Shown: piece after piece, positions 11,718 through 23,219 of the stretch
How positions within the stretch are numbered: position 1 is the stretch's first letter
How the letters are laid out: every line of letters begins with the position of its first letter
NCBI RefSeq assembly: GCF_963675165.1
Contig: NC_087383.1
Span: 2,634,979-2,698,978 of the forward strand
Source of the DNA: Halichondria panicea
Taxonomy: Eukaryota; Porifera; Demospongiae; Suberitida; Halichondriidae
DNA: 64,000 nt
Direction: 5' to 3'
The notes under the pieces: generated by a model
What the model saw: the letters and a program-made list of their open reading frames with translations, nothing else
Databases searched by the model: none
Told to the model about the DNA's origin: nothing
Program-made: the position numbers and the translations under genes

Positions 11718-13249
11718 TCCATTACCCACTATAACAATTTGTTGTTGTTCTATTAATCACCACAAACCCACCACCTTATGTTTCCATGGAAACATTTTTG
11801 AGTATGTTGTAGCTTGGTAATTCACCTACACAATAGTATCAACACCATTTCTTAGAAATGTTCCAATCGAAAGATATTTACATTTAAGTACAGCTACTCA
11901 CAAATTTGTGGTAATCTACTCTCTATAAGCTGGATGCACTGTATATACAGGCAGATAACTATACTTGAAAGGGAACTATACTTGAGAGGGGCTTTAAGTC
12001 AGATAAGTATGGTATACTGTTGCAATTGTTTTTTTGGGCGAAGCCACTATACCATTAATTAAAACATTGTGGCAATACAGCAGCATAATAATACATACCT
12101 CCAATTGTGTCGATACTTTACAGTCGTCTGGTCATACAAGGGTGTCCAGTATAATGCTCTCTCCAACACATGTCACTTTCAACATCATCCTGCAATTTTT
12201 TTTCACATCAATTCTTACAACAATAATTATAGTACCTTCAAAAAAGTACGACCACCATTTTGAAAGAACTTTAGATGTGAGAGGGAATTAGGCATATTTT
12301 TGCGAATGGCGTGGTTTCCCTCTGGGCAGTTGGTGTCTCACAACTACAATGTACATGTGAAAAGCAGTAGATCTAGTATGTATAATAATTATAAATGTAC
12401 AATGTACAATATAATTTTATATTGAAACATATAGCATCAAGTATGTACAGCATATAGCTAAGTAACTAGTCTAGCTACGATACTCGAGGTGACTAGGATT
12501 GTCTCTTTGTTTGTTTTTTTGCAAAATGTATACTTGCAACGTGCAACGGTAAATTGCAACGCTTTTAATACAGTGTAAACGTACTGGCGTACTACATAAA
12601 CGGAACTTATATTGACCGCTTACTGCATCTATACAATAATAGTGCAACGTACGCTATGACAAGTACAGTCGAAAACGGCAGTGGTTCTTGGTCAGACATG
12701 CATACAATGGAACTAAGCTTTATGTGTTAACGAATAGCTATAGCGCTCCGGACATTCACCGGGACCAGAGTAGTCTCACAGTAAAGAAGCCAGAACTCAA
12801 GCGTGGCTGTATAGTGCGCATTTGATGTATCAAGCTTTAAAATGAAACTGTATTTAGCTAGCTTCAATGCATGTGTGTACAAGGTTTAATTTATACTTCT
12901 TAGCTTTTACCCAACTAAGCTTTTTACCATTTGAAAATCTGTCAAAGCAAATAACTTTTTTTGCTGAGGCTATCTATCCTAGCTAGCTGTAAACGCAGTG
13001 CAATGGCATCCAAGTGAAAATACACATACAAACAAACACACTTACTATACCGTCTTTCTTCTAATTACAGCGCCGTTAAAGATTTTCAGTGGCGCACAAA
13101 TAGAACAAGAAAAAACCATAATTCCAGTTTGGCACTTATAATATTATTTAGAGTGGTGCTTAGCAACGTAGAGTACTATAGTATAGCTGATTCCACGAGG
13201 CTATCAGATAGAGTTACATGTACCTCCAATTAGATGAGACCCTCTAAAT
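11718..13249. other. gene-free stretch
   Basis: AT-rich single-copy-looking sequence. Small open frames near 12034-12291 lack codon or domain signals. No RNA gene or repeat was recognised. Confidence 0.5.
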
Positions 13250-13258
13250 AATGGACAC

Positions 13259-13615
13259 TAGACTCGCTGGCCACTCCCATCATCACTATCTTGAGGATTG
13301 GGACTGGTCAACTGCCAATCTGCGAGTTGTTCTTGTGGAATTTTAATTAGTTGCATGACATCATCTTGTGGTTTGTGCGGTTGACCAAAGTTGCGTAACT
13401 ATCAAGTGAATGTGGGTTATGTCCCGTGGTTTATCTAACACAACATAAGACCCACCCCAACTACAACGAATTACGTGGGCGAAATATGTCACATGACATT
13501 GCTTCTGCACTGTGATTGGTCATTACCGATTTCGGTAATGAGAACAACTCGCAGATTGGCAGTTGACCAGTCCCAATCCTCAAGATAGTGATGATGGGAG
13601 TGGCCAGCGAGTCTA
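13259..13615. mobile_element. 357-bp MITE with 9-bp target duplication
   Basis: Termini begin TAGACTCGCTGGCCACTCCC and are inverted for ~75 bp (13259-13333 against ~13541-13615). AATGGACAC is duplicated at 13250-13258 and 13616-13624. The sister blocks at ~25859-25870 and ~32806-32815 carry the single uninterrupted AATGGACAC with the same flanks, which proves the insertion. A 9-bp duplication suggests a Mutator-like (MULE) origin. Confidence 0.85.
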
Positions 13616-13732
13616 AATGGACACCAGGTCTTCAACATGATTTTCAACCTCCAAAAGAAGCGATCTCTGGCTTCAATAAGTTTTAAAAAGTGCCGCTTTA
13701 ATTAAAGGTCTTACGGTAACCACATTTCTTAC

Positions 13733-13937
13733 TTGAATACGTCGGGTTCATTACTGACAGGGCAGCATTCTCAGCCTCAAACTGTGCAAAGGAACAGAAA
13801 ACATGATCCACGACCTTTAATACAAGGTATTAAACGTAAAACAAGAGATGAACCAGACAATCATCTATGGCTGATAAATTAACTCACCATCTTTCCAGCC
13901 GGAGAATGCTGTAATACTTTAGCAATGGAGCCAGGTT
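13733..13937 (-). pseudogene. IQGAP: IQGAP-like GAP-domain exons upstream of NLR-B
   Basis: On the minus strand an exon beginning at 13937 reads KPGSIAKVLQHSPAGKM and ends at a GTGAG donor at 13883-13887; it matches LGSIAKMLQHAASNKM of IQGAP GAP domains. The next exon (13733-13781) reads FEAENAALSVMNP and is shortened relative to the copy at 7331-7397. The Merlin transposon sits inside the first exon. No downstream GAP exon follows, so this is a fragment lying head to head with NLR-B. Confidence 0.7.
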
Positions 13938-14127
13938 GGATCATGACGGATACACGGCTCCATGGCCGAGACGAAAGGGGGCGTGGTCAAAAGGCACATG
14001 ATGACACGCCCACTTCCTGTACGCATCTTTCGCGCCGATTACAAACGCCCATTTATTTCGCGGGCATTGCCCGGCCACATGTAAATTTCGCACCACTGCA
14101 CTGATAAATTCATGGTAACATTTTAGT

Positions 14128-16352
14128 ATGTCTCTCATTAATGTTGGTACAGCAGCTTTTGGCTCACCAAGTCAAATATTAGTGTATCTAAGAAGTCTTG
14201 GTTTGCTCGCAGATGACATGGATTGTGTTCGGTAAGACAGTATAACTCTAGAAAACATTATTTAACACAAATCATTATAGTTGTGGTGATGACATGGAAG
14301 AGAGATTGAGGAGAGATGTGAAGGATGGGTATAAGTGGTGGTGCAAGGTGTGTAAGACGAGCAAAACTGTAAGGGCGGGCAGTTTCTTTGAGAAATCAAA
14401 GATTCCCCTTCGGACTTGGATCCTCCTGATTCACCTCTGGGCCTACCAACTTCCGGTGTGTACAGTGGCTCAGATGGTGGAGGTGAACAAGGAAACGGCC
14501 ATTAATGTGTTTCAGTGGTTGCGGGAGGTATGCAGCATGAAGCTGGTAAATACCAGCATCATTCTCGGTGGAAGTGGTGTAGTAGTCCAGATAGATGAAT
14601 CACTGTTTCGTCACAAGCCTAAGGTAAATGAAATACTCGCATAATACACATTAATACGTTAATATACCTTTGCTCTTCAGCACCACCGGTAGCCTCGATC
14701 CCAGGCCGAGTTTTCGCTTTTATAACGGTTAGGCGAACAACTGGGCCTGGTACTAGTTGTCTGCGCATGCGTCAAATTTTCATTGTATATTTGTGGTCGG
14801 CAAAAATATTTAATAAATCAATAATAGAAATTTGTACACAGAAAATGCACAGAGTGAGTACACAAAAGATGCACATAGGGAGCTGCTTCACAAAGGCCTG
14901 GGGAGTTGCCAGTTGTGCTGCAGCACAATTACAGTGACCCAGGGCAACTTCAGGATGATTGAATGCCTTCAAATTACGTTTCAAAAAGATTTAGCAGGCT
15001 GCTGGACTTCTCTGATTCTAGGCCCCAACTCGTAACTCATTACTTGAGAAAACGTAGATTCTCTTGATGTCTCTGAGCTACCCAGCAACGCTCGAATGAG
15101 CAGGTCATACTCCAGTCCTGTGTCTGTGAGTATAGGACAATATTAAAAGAAACCAAAGACGGTTAAACCCTTACCTCAAACTGTCCAGTCTCGTCCGTTA
15201 GTATAGCCAAGAGGAGCACTGTTGGGATAGCTGGATATTAGCCATTGCTCCTGTACAGAGAAGTAGACATTTTAAATACGTGTAGATCTATACATATTAA
15301 ATTTCTCGGTTATAGTGTCATTGTCGACGAGCTGATGATGGCAGCACCAAGTTCTCTAGCTCACACTCTTCACTTGATCCACCATATTAATGATGAAACT
15401 ATAGTCTACCTACATTCTTGCCAAACATGAACAAGACTTGATAGCATAGCCTAGCCGGCCATAGGGCCCACACAAAAATATCTGACCTTAACAAGCTTGA
15501 CAAAGCTTTATACCTCTTCCCTTGTTGTTCAGTCTTCAGAATAAGCTTCAGAGAAGAGAGAGGCTTCAGCTAAGAGCCATTCCAATCGATTCCAATAATG
15601 ATAAAACGGGAACTGACTTCTAGTACACGATAGTACACGAATATAAATGTCACCAAAGTGAACGAGAATATCCATTCGTCAGAATCTGACGAACGACTGA
15701 CGCATGCGCAGACAACTAGTACCAGGCCCAGTTGTTCGCCTAACCGTTATAAAAGCGAAAACTCGGCCTGGGATCGAGGCTACACCACCGGGGAAGGGCA
15801 ACCACCACGGAGATGTGGGTATTTGGGATGGTGGACACCTCCACGACTCCATCGTTAGGATATATGGAAATAGTTCAAGACCGACGGGCAGCCACACTCC
15901 TCCCAATAATCAATGCCCATGTTGCAGCAGGGACAACAATTTATTCGGACCAGTGGAGTGCCTATAGCCAGGTTGGCTCTCTCCCCAATGTTGGTAGCCA
16001 CTCAAGTGTGAACCACTCACTCAACTTTGTTGATCCAGCTACGGGAGTTCATACCCAGAACATTGAATCCTACTGGTCATCGGCCAAAAGGAAATTGAAG
16101 GCCATGAAAGGCTGTCATGCCCATCAGCTACCCAGTTACCTGGATGAACATATGTGGAGGGAAAGATATGGATCAGATGGCTGTACAGCTTACAGCAGCA
16201 TCACACAAGACATAAGGCCACTCCAAGTGATACTCTGGTTTCTGGTCCACCGCCCGCATCAGATTTTATTCTTGGATTTCTATCTCATTATTGGATTTCT
16301 ATCTCATTATTTCTACTACGCATGCGCAGATGGTCATGTGGTACAAAAATAG
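14128..16352 (+). pseudogene. Merlin transposase, split by a nested insertion
   Basis: Start ATG at 14128; exon 1 14128-14231, exon 2 14281-14623, exon 3 from 14681, with clean GT-AG introns of 49 and 57 bp. An N-terminal zinc-binding pair (CVRC, WWCKVC) precedes the core. Catalytic motifs of the IS1595/ISXO2 type DDE fold are visible: VQIDES in exon 2, YSDQWSAY and HTQNIESYW in exon 3, the latter open to the stop at 16350-16352. Exon 3 is broken after nine bases by another transposon (14690-15782), so no full protein can be made unless that insert is removed. The two halves otherwise look undamaged, implying a recent break. Confidence 0.9.
14690..15782. mobile_element. 1093-bp long-TIR element inside the Merlin transposase
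   Basis: The 85-bp ends (14690-14774 and 15698-15782) are near-exact inverted copies starting TAGCCTCGATCCCAGGCCGA. CACCACCGG is duplicated at 14681-14689 and 15783-15791, a 9-bp target duplication. Long TIRs plus 9 bp point to a MULE-like element. No transposase is seen; a possible spliced minus-strand segment lies at ~15060-15250. Loose relatives of the terminus occur near 50010-50031 and 58150-58172. Confidence 0.88.
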
Positions 16353-16667
16353 TGTGATAATGATATTCATTTGCAAAATAATAAGATTCATAAGGTGAAA
16401 TTGATAATGACATAATGAGAAAAGCCGCCCGCCCGCATGCAATTAGAAAAACTTCAGGACCAGAAACCAGAGTGTCACTTAAGGCAGCAGTACCCAGTTT
16501 AAACTACTAGTGTCTATAGCTTACATCTCTGCTTGGATCATTAATTTAACCTCACATTTAACCTCACATCATTATTCTCTCCTCATTTACTCACATTTTA
16601 TCCTCAAATCATTCTTGTTACAGTGTCTTTTTGGCTGTTATTCAATGGAATGCTGTTTGTTTTAAGG
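16353..16667. other. 3' untranslated part of the Merlin element
   Basis: Sequence between the transposase stop and the right TIR. It includes CCAGAAACCAGAGTG, an inverted match of the exon end near 16235, and CCTCACAT repeats. No gene. Confidence 0.5.
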
Positions 16668-16852
16668 GGCGCGAAGACCGAACAGAAGTGGGCGTGTCAC
16701 CATGTGCCTTTTGACCACGCCCCCTTTCGTCTCGGCAATGGAGCCGTGTATCCGTCATGATCCGCCAGGTTTTGTCTCTAGCTAGCTCTAGCTCTGTACG
16801 TACTCTGTGGGGTATGTGAAAACAATATGTCTTTGGTGGGTGTGGTGGTAAA

Positions 16853-16909
16853 TGCAAAAAGTGGGTGTATCTCAATCTTAGATATCTGAGATACACCCAC
16901 TTTTTTTGC
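16853..16909 (+). promoter_or_regulatory. conserved hairpin upstream of NLR-B
   Basis: A perfect 19-bp inverted repeat, AAAAAGTGGGTGTATCTCA with its complement, around a 12-bp loop (ATCTTAGATATC), extended by TGCA on both sides with a 2-nt bulge. It ends ~94 bp before the ATG. The same hairpin precedes C1, C2 and NLR-D at 83-93 bp. It could act in the promoter or the 5' UTR; function is unknown. Confidence 0.6.
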
Positions 16910-16998
16910 AAGTCATGCAAAAACAACAACACACCCAATAATATATTTCAGAGAAATCTAGAGCTAGCTAGCTGCAAGGCACAGATTTATTTGCTGGA

Positions 16999-19944
16999 AT
17001 GGCCACTAAAGAGCAGAACCAAGGTATAAAGACTGTCATGTTTACTATAATTTGTATAAAGGATAAACCCAATGATTGCTAAAGCATAAAACCCTCATTG
17101 GTGATTGCTAACCTTGTGTGCTTGCTATCTATTTTCAGAGCTCACAATTGACGATCTGAAGACAGAAATGAAACTGACTGATGAGCAGCTCAATACAGCA
17201 ATACAGGAACCAGATCTACCCGAGTTAGCAGCATGTTTCGACAATGTTCACAAAGGCTATCTTGAAAAACTGGAGCTCTCACCTGGAGAGCAAACTGACG
17301 TGAGGACTAGAGCATATGTAGATGGCACTCTGGCAGGAATGTTGCTGGCTTTGAAATTCTGGATACTGACCAACGGACAAGACGCCACTTTCCAAGCTCT
17401 GCTACTCATCATACTCACCCTGCTCAAAGAAGACGTTGCTGTTCAAGTGTGCAAGTACTGGTCTGACAAATGTGAGTCTGTCATGTGAGAGTGTGGTCAT
17501 TGTGGTACCATACGTTGTGGGAGTGATTGCAACCAAATAAGGGACTGTCAACTTAATTGCTATTGTTACACATACAATTCTGTATTAACTATCCTGGCAC
17601 CAGGAATGGTACTTACCTATTGTGTTTTGTTTCCCCAGACTCCACCACCTCGTGTCCCCCCTCCCAAGAGAGGGTCCTGCTGAACCACAAGCTGTCCTCG
17701 TACAGGGACTACCTACAAAATTGCTACAGAATACAAGTATCCACGTCAGCCACACAATGGCCTCCTGTCTCAACAAAGAAAATTTTTAAACTGGCCATGA
17801 TTCAGAAGGAGGAAATACAGAGAGGAAGAATCGATGATGAATTTGTTAAACTAACAATTACGGGGAAAATTGATGACATTTTACTTTTAAAGACTCCTGT
17901 TAACTTGACTAACATTTTCTCTGAGATTGGGGATAGACGAAACTTTGTATTGATTGAAGGAGCTCCCGGCTGTGGCAAGAGCACCCTTGCTCTACACATT
18001 TGTCAGGAGTGGGCAAAGGGGAAACTGTTCCAAGAGTTCGATATTGCAATCCTCGTGAGACTGAGAAATCCCCTCGTTAGAGAAGCAAAAACAATAGAAG
18101 ATCTTCTCCCTTGTAGGAATTCAACACTGGCATGCCAAATAGGGGCAACAATTTCAGGGACTGATGGCAAAGGTGTACTGTGGGTGCTGGACGGGTGGGA
18201 CGAGCTTCCTTCTGACCTCCCTAGAGACTCAATCATCAACAAACTAATCCGACTAGACATGTCACAAAAAGGAGCCCTACACGAATCAGCTGTGATTGTA
18301 ACATCTCGACCGTCATCTTCGGCTGAGCTCCACCCACTAGTCTCGTCCAGGGTGGAGGTGTTGGGGTTCACTCCACATCAACTAGAACAGTACTTCACCG
18401 AATGTCTAAATGGTGACTCACAAGCTGTGCAGACTCTACTGGAGAGAATTCGAGAGAACCCAGTGGTAGAAGGTAGCTGCTACCTCCCCCTCAATGCTTC
18501 CATTGTCGTTAATTGCTTCCTTTCTGATAACCACTCACTCCCCACATCCAACCACGGGATATTCACATCCGTTGTCCAAAGCTCTCTCAAGAGATACCTC
18601 CAGGAGAAGTTGGGGAAGACCACTCCAGTGGGAGACATCACATCCCCAGACTCACTGCCCTCGGAAATCAGAACACAGACCGTACAAATGTGTCAACTTG
18701 CATATCATGGGATTGAAGCCAACAAAGCGACATTTACTGACAATGATTTGACCACTCTTCGCATTCCGAAGGAGATTTCAAACGTTGGACTATTACAAAC
18801 TGTTCCCAGTATCATTAGCGATGGTCATCTGGTTTACTACTGCTTTCTCCACCTGTCTATTCAAGAGCTACTAGCAGCAATCCACATCTCTCTCATGTCT
18901 CCCAAGCAACAAATTTCTGTATTCCAGAAGCTGTTTGGGAATCCTCGATTCAGTGCAGTATTCCAGTTTTATGCTGGTATCACCAAACTAAGAACTAGTA
19001 GACCAATCCTCAGCTTGCTACCTCGATTCTTGTGTCCAGTTCCAGCCACTGTTTTTGATCTGGTCAGAAAGGTTGTCAAAAATAAGCCGACGATCTTTTT
19101 GTTGTCCCTCATCAATTGTTTGTACGAAGCTGAAGACTCGCGACTGTGTGTGTTTGTGGCTAATCTTCTTAATCACAATCTAAATCTTGATAGCACTACA
19201 ATGAATCCTATCGACTGCCTCTCTGTTGGATATTTTGCATCAGTTTGTTCCAATAGCAGTAATGGATTCACACTTATCCTCAGCAATTGCTCTATTGGTG
19301 ACCAAGGCTGCAAATTTCTGGCCCGAGGACTCTCCAAGTGTCCCAACTCTAATAATGATATTCCTACAGAAGGGATACACATCGCTGAGATTATCGAGAA
19401 CACTAGTTCAATATCTAAATTGGTTTTGTCTAATAATGCCATTGGTAACAGTGGACTTTGCACACTCTGTGAGGCCTTGTCCACTAACACATCATTAAAG
19501 ATCCTGAACCTGACCAATTGCTCACTAACAATATCAGACGACAATGGAGCTGCCCTCTATCAACTTCTGAATACAAACAATTCCCTCGAATATCTTAATT
19601 TGTCTCGTAACACAGTGACTAGCTGTCGTCACATTGCTGCTGAAATTGCAGTCAATAAGACTCTGAGAAGATTGGACTTGAGTAACTGTGAACTGACTGA
19701 TCAGAGTATCGAGGAGCTATCAACTGGACTGATCAACAAGATTGAAATACTGCACATATGGGGTAATTACTCAATAACAGAAGATGGAATGAAGACGCTT
19801 GCCAGACATCTAACCACCCACTGCTCTGAACTGACAATATTGGTGATACCCTCCCGCCTAAGATCCTGTATCAAGACAGTATTCATGGACGCTAACAAAG
19901 AGAGGAAGAGAAATGGACTACCCGAGATTGATGTTTGGTGTTAA
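16999..19944 (+). CDS. NLR-B, complete DEATH-like/NACHT/LRR receptor
   Basis: Three exons: 16999-17023 (MATKEQNQ), 17139-17471 and 17639-19944, with GT-AG introns whose phases fit exactly (2664 nt, 887 aa). Residues ~9-119 form a helical DEATH-like domain (ELTIDDLKTEMKLTDEQL through VCKYWSDK). NACHT follows with Walker A GAPGCGKST (227-235), Walker B GVLWVLDGWDELP (298-310) and VTSRP (340-344). Residues ~660-865 are ribonuclease-inhibitor-type LRRs. Expected role: cytoplasmic sensor that oligomerises and recruits DEATH-domain adaptors. The ATG was chosen because it opens a 25-nt exon conserved in C1, C2 and D. A conserved hairpin lies just upstream and an IQGAP-like last exon 493 bp downstream. 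The ligand cannot be inferred. Confidence 0.9.
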
Positions 19945-20436
19945 TATGTGGTAATTGTTGTTTACCCGAGATTAATTATGTTTATTAATTGATTGATTAT
20001 TAATTGAGATTGATTGTTATTCATAATAATGAACAACACACAGACAATAGCACAGCAATAACAAGGGCTTCTCCTTGGTAATAATGAACACACAGACACA
20101 CACACAGTCAGCTTTACCGTATCCCTCGTGCGGCTAAGCCTCGAGGCATAACAAGGGCTTCTCCTTGGTAATAATGAACACACAGACAGCTTTACCGTAT
20201 CCCTCGTGCGGCTAAGCCTCGAGGCATAACAAGGGCTTCTCCTTGGTAATAATGAACACACAGACACACACACACAGTCAGCTTTACCGTATCCCTCGTG
20301 CGGCTACGCCTCGAGGCATAACAAGGGCTTCTCCTTGGTAATAATGATAAATGCTCACATGCACAGTAAATTGTCAATGAACACATGCAAGCAATTTGCT
20401 AGTGAAAATCCAATTTAACGCTCTGATGCCTTTTGT
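19945..20436. repeat. tandem ~90-bp repeat 3' of NLR-B
   Basis: Four copies of a unit starting ACAAGGGCTTCTCCTTGG (near 20061, 20151, 20229 and 20321), each with a short (CA)n and the CCCTCGTGCGGCT motif. The other NLR flanks carry only one to two units, so the array expanded here. Confidence 0.75.
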
Positions 20437-21352
20437 TCATATAATTATGAGGAAGATGAGCAGATTAACATTCACTTTGGCCCTTCCAACAATCTTCATG
20501 ATTGCCAGGCCCTCGTATTGCAGCTGAAGGAGGTCCTGTGTGGGGAGAAGAGAGGGCAGTAAAACACTTTAACTGGTATAAGACAAAGAATGCATGTATT
20601 CTACATAACACAAAATCATATTAGTACTCCCTTTATTGCTCCCCTCACTTGGAAGACCTTCTCTATCTGCCTGCCCAGGAAACGACCAGACACCTCAAAC
20701 TTGCTCACATCCACTGAAAACACAACATTTCTGAACCTGGGGGAGTGTTAACATAGCGCTCAACGTTACACATAGAGGCATAAAATAAGTCAATAGCCTC
20801 ACACTGAAATAGATTAGTAGTAGAATCTGGACAAAGTATGTACAAGAGCAATAATATTAAGAGCACATGTCGATGATTATCATGTTGTTTGATCATAGTA
20901 GAGGGATTCCCAGAATAGTACATCAATGACAAGAGACATATGAAGCTCTTAACATCAATACCGTGACACACCAATGTATGCAGGAATTGAAAGCATAATT
21001 ATATTCTATTTAGTATAATTATAGACAGCCCGTATTAAAGATCTAAGCACACAACACAAGTATGTTAGTATCTGCTATGCACTCCAGTACGTAGGTGGAG
21101 ACTCACATAGTGGGTGGGGCATATCTCCATGGACACTGATTGGTTTGGTCACGTCAGAGTACGCATCGATACCCAGCTATCTGTCCGGGGAGTCCACTGT
21201 CGATGCTCGCAGGAAGAACCCTTGTGGGGGGGGGGGGGAACAGTGAGAGTCATATTATGATTCAGTTCCGGGAATAAATGTCATAGAAAGTCACTAATTG
21301 ACTCACATTTTTTCCAGCCGAGGTAAATATAGGTTACGTCTCTGTGGGGCAT
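20437..21352 (-). pseudogene. IQGAP: IQGAP-like 3' end, copy 3
   Basis: The last exon (20437-20535) is open and ends VNVNLLIFLIII before a stop. The penultimate exon (20649-20736) has two separate 9-bp deletions, both in frame. The GAP-domain exon (from 21107 to ~21222) has lost its AG acceptor and keeps the TAG stop before LGIDAYSDV. A remnant of the GSIAK exon is near 21300-21352. A fragment without coding future, except that the last two exons are still readable. Confidence 0.62.
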
Positions 21353-23092
21353 GGAAAAATTGATTGACTGAAATTGTGTATCAGGTTTTAAGCAACTAAT
21401 AAGGATTATCACTTATTGAGCGCACAATCCATTCTACCCCCCGCCCACACACACCTGGTCAGTAGACAGCTGATTGCCTATCCACAACATCGAAGGATTT
21501 TATCGCAGCTATGTACTTCATTGTACAGCTGCAAGGGGAGTGACGTGTGATACAGTGTGATTCAATGAAAGTCAGTACAACACAGTTAGTGTATGTTCAC
21601 CAAAGAGGTACATGAGATTGTTCTGACAAATCATTCTTGTACTCTCTAATACACTAACAGGGTTTCATCTAGGATAACAAGTTGGGGGGGGGGGGGGGAG
21701 ATTTGGGAGTGCGTAAGCGCGTCACAAAATGTTTGGCTATATGCCCACTTTTGTTTAAATGATTACATCATGCTTAACTTAATGCTAATGTGATGACATG
21801 TAGTACTAATGTGATGATGTCATTAGTTATTAGATTCGCTAAATAATAACTTAGGTACTTTACTGGATACCCAATTGAAACAAAACTAAAATTCCTCACA
21901 ATTCACCACAACCACAGACAAGTACTATCTATGAATTAGATTATTTTTACACCACAACTGTCAAAGATAAAAATCACAAATGTACATGTACCTAAGTCAT
22001 TTTGAAACATACCTTGTAACTCCCCCCCCCTGTACGAGTTATATGTTTGTGTTAAGCACACTTAACAGTGTACTCTAAAAGCTACATTTTGATAGTAAAA
22101 ACTTGGGTATGATGTAAACACTACTGACGTTTTGGCAGGATTAGTGGAACATATATTTATGGTCCATTCCCCCCTTAAGCCGTGGATATTTTAAACCACC
22201 TCGCTATTCTGGCCAAGCTTCACTGTGCCGGATTAACAAGAGTCTACTGTACATGTATTAACGAGTGCTGCAAGCTGCGCTGTGCTAATGCCTCTCGCCA
22301 TGTTTCGCTTTCTCTCAAACTATGAGAGTGTTAGAGAGGTGAAGAGGTAATTACATAATGTATTACTGTTGACAGAATTGAATTACAAATAGAATAGGAG
22401 AGGAGCTGAATGTAAACAGAAGCCTATCTGATGGCTTGATGAATAATCAATCTTCAAAGATAGAGCATGTTATTTATATGACCTGTAGCCAAACAGTGGG
22501 AGCAAACCTTTGTCAAAGGCACAATCTGTACAGAATAGTAATAGAGAATTTGGATCATGAGGCTTATATTCAGTAGTATTTGCACAAAGTAGAAAAGACT
22601 GGTGTTACATGCATCTATTGTTACCAGACTTGTGTACTCTATTGTTATCTATTCTATAATCATTGTCATGCTTGTGGCTTCTTACCAGAATCCCAAGAAA
22701 AAGTAGATCAGGATCTGGATTATCTCACATGTGGGGATGAGCGTGCATGCGTATTAAATCTACACAAGAATAATGGGTGTCTGCAAAGAGAACAAATGGC
22801 TACTATAGTCTATAGCTAATAACACCTCTTTTCTGGCTCTTAGCTAACAAAAAGCTAGCGCTTTAGTGCAAGGCTAACTTATAAGTTGAATAGAAATTTT
22901 GTGCGAACAGATGATTCTACGAAAGATTCTGAAGAGACTGCAACAGCCTTCAATGTGGGTCAAACTAGTCATAACTCGAGAAAGAAGCCTTAGTTTGCTA
23001 ATCCACGAAACAAAATCCAAGAAAACGTGGCTAGAAGCCATAGAAGCTGTTAGTTTTTGTCGCATTGCAACCGTTGAGCAGTTACAGCTGGA

Positions 23093-23131
<39 letters not shown>

Positions 23132-23219
23132 CAGCTTTACCGTATCCCTCGTGCGGCTACGCCTCAAGGCATAATTATACAGTATTCACCGAGTGCATAC
23201 ATGTACATGCAAAACTCAC
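21353..23219. repeat. block repeated at 43440-45240
   Basis: Non-coding flank with G- and C-runs, TATGTTTGTGTTAAGCACAC and a stretch near 22900-23090 (AACCGTTGAGCAGTTACAGC then CA repeats). It is repeated almost base for base 22.1 kb downstream, and parts recur at 28870-29110 and 51180-51370. Small open frames inside (for example 22580-22819) are not conserved in a coding manner. Confidence 0.55.

Larger units (their letters stand above)
13938..16763 (+). mobile_element. Merlin (IS1595-like) DNA transposon, interrupted
   Basis: Terminal inverted repeats of ~97 bp (13938-14036 and 16668-16763) start GGATCATGACGGATACACGG. GCCAGGTT is duplicated at 13930-13937 and 16764-16771, an 8-bp target duplication as known for Merlin elements. 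The paralogous blocks at 26160-26190 and 33107-33137 keep the empty site AATGGAGCCAGGTTTTGTCT. It carries one plus-strand transposase gene. Without the nested 1093-bp element and its target duplication the transposon would be ~1.72 kb. Confidence 0.92.
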
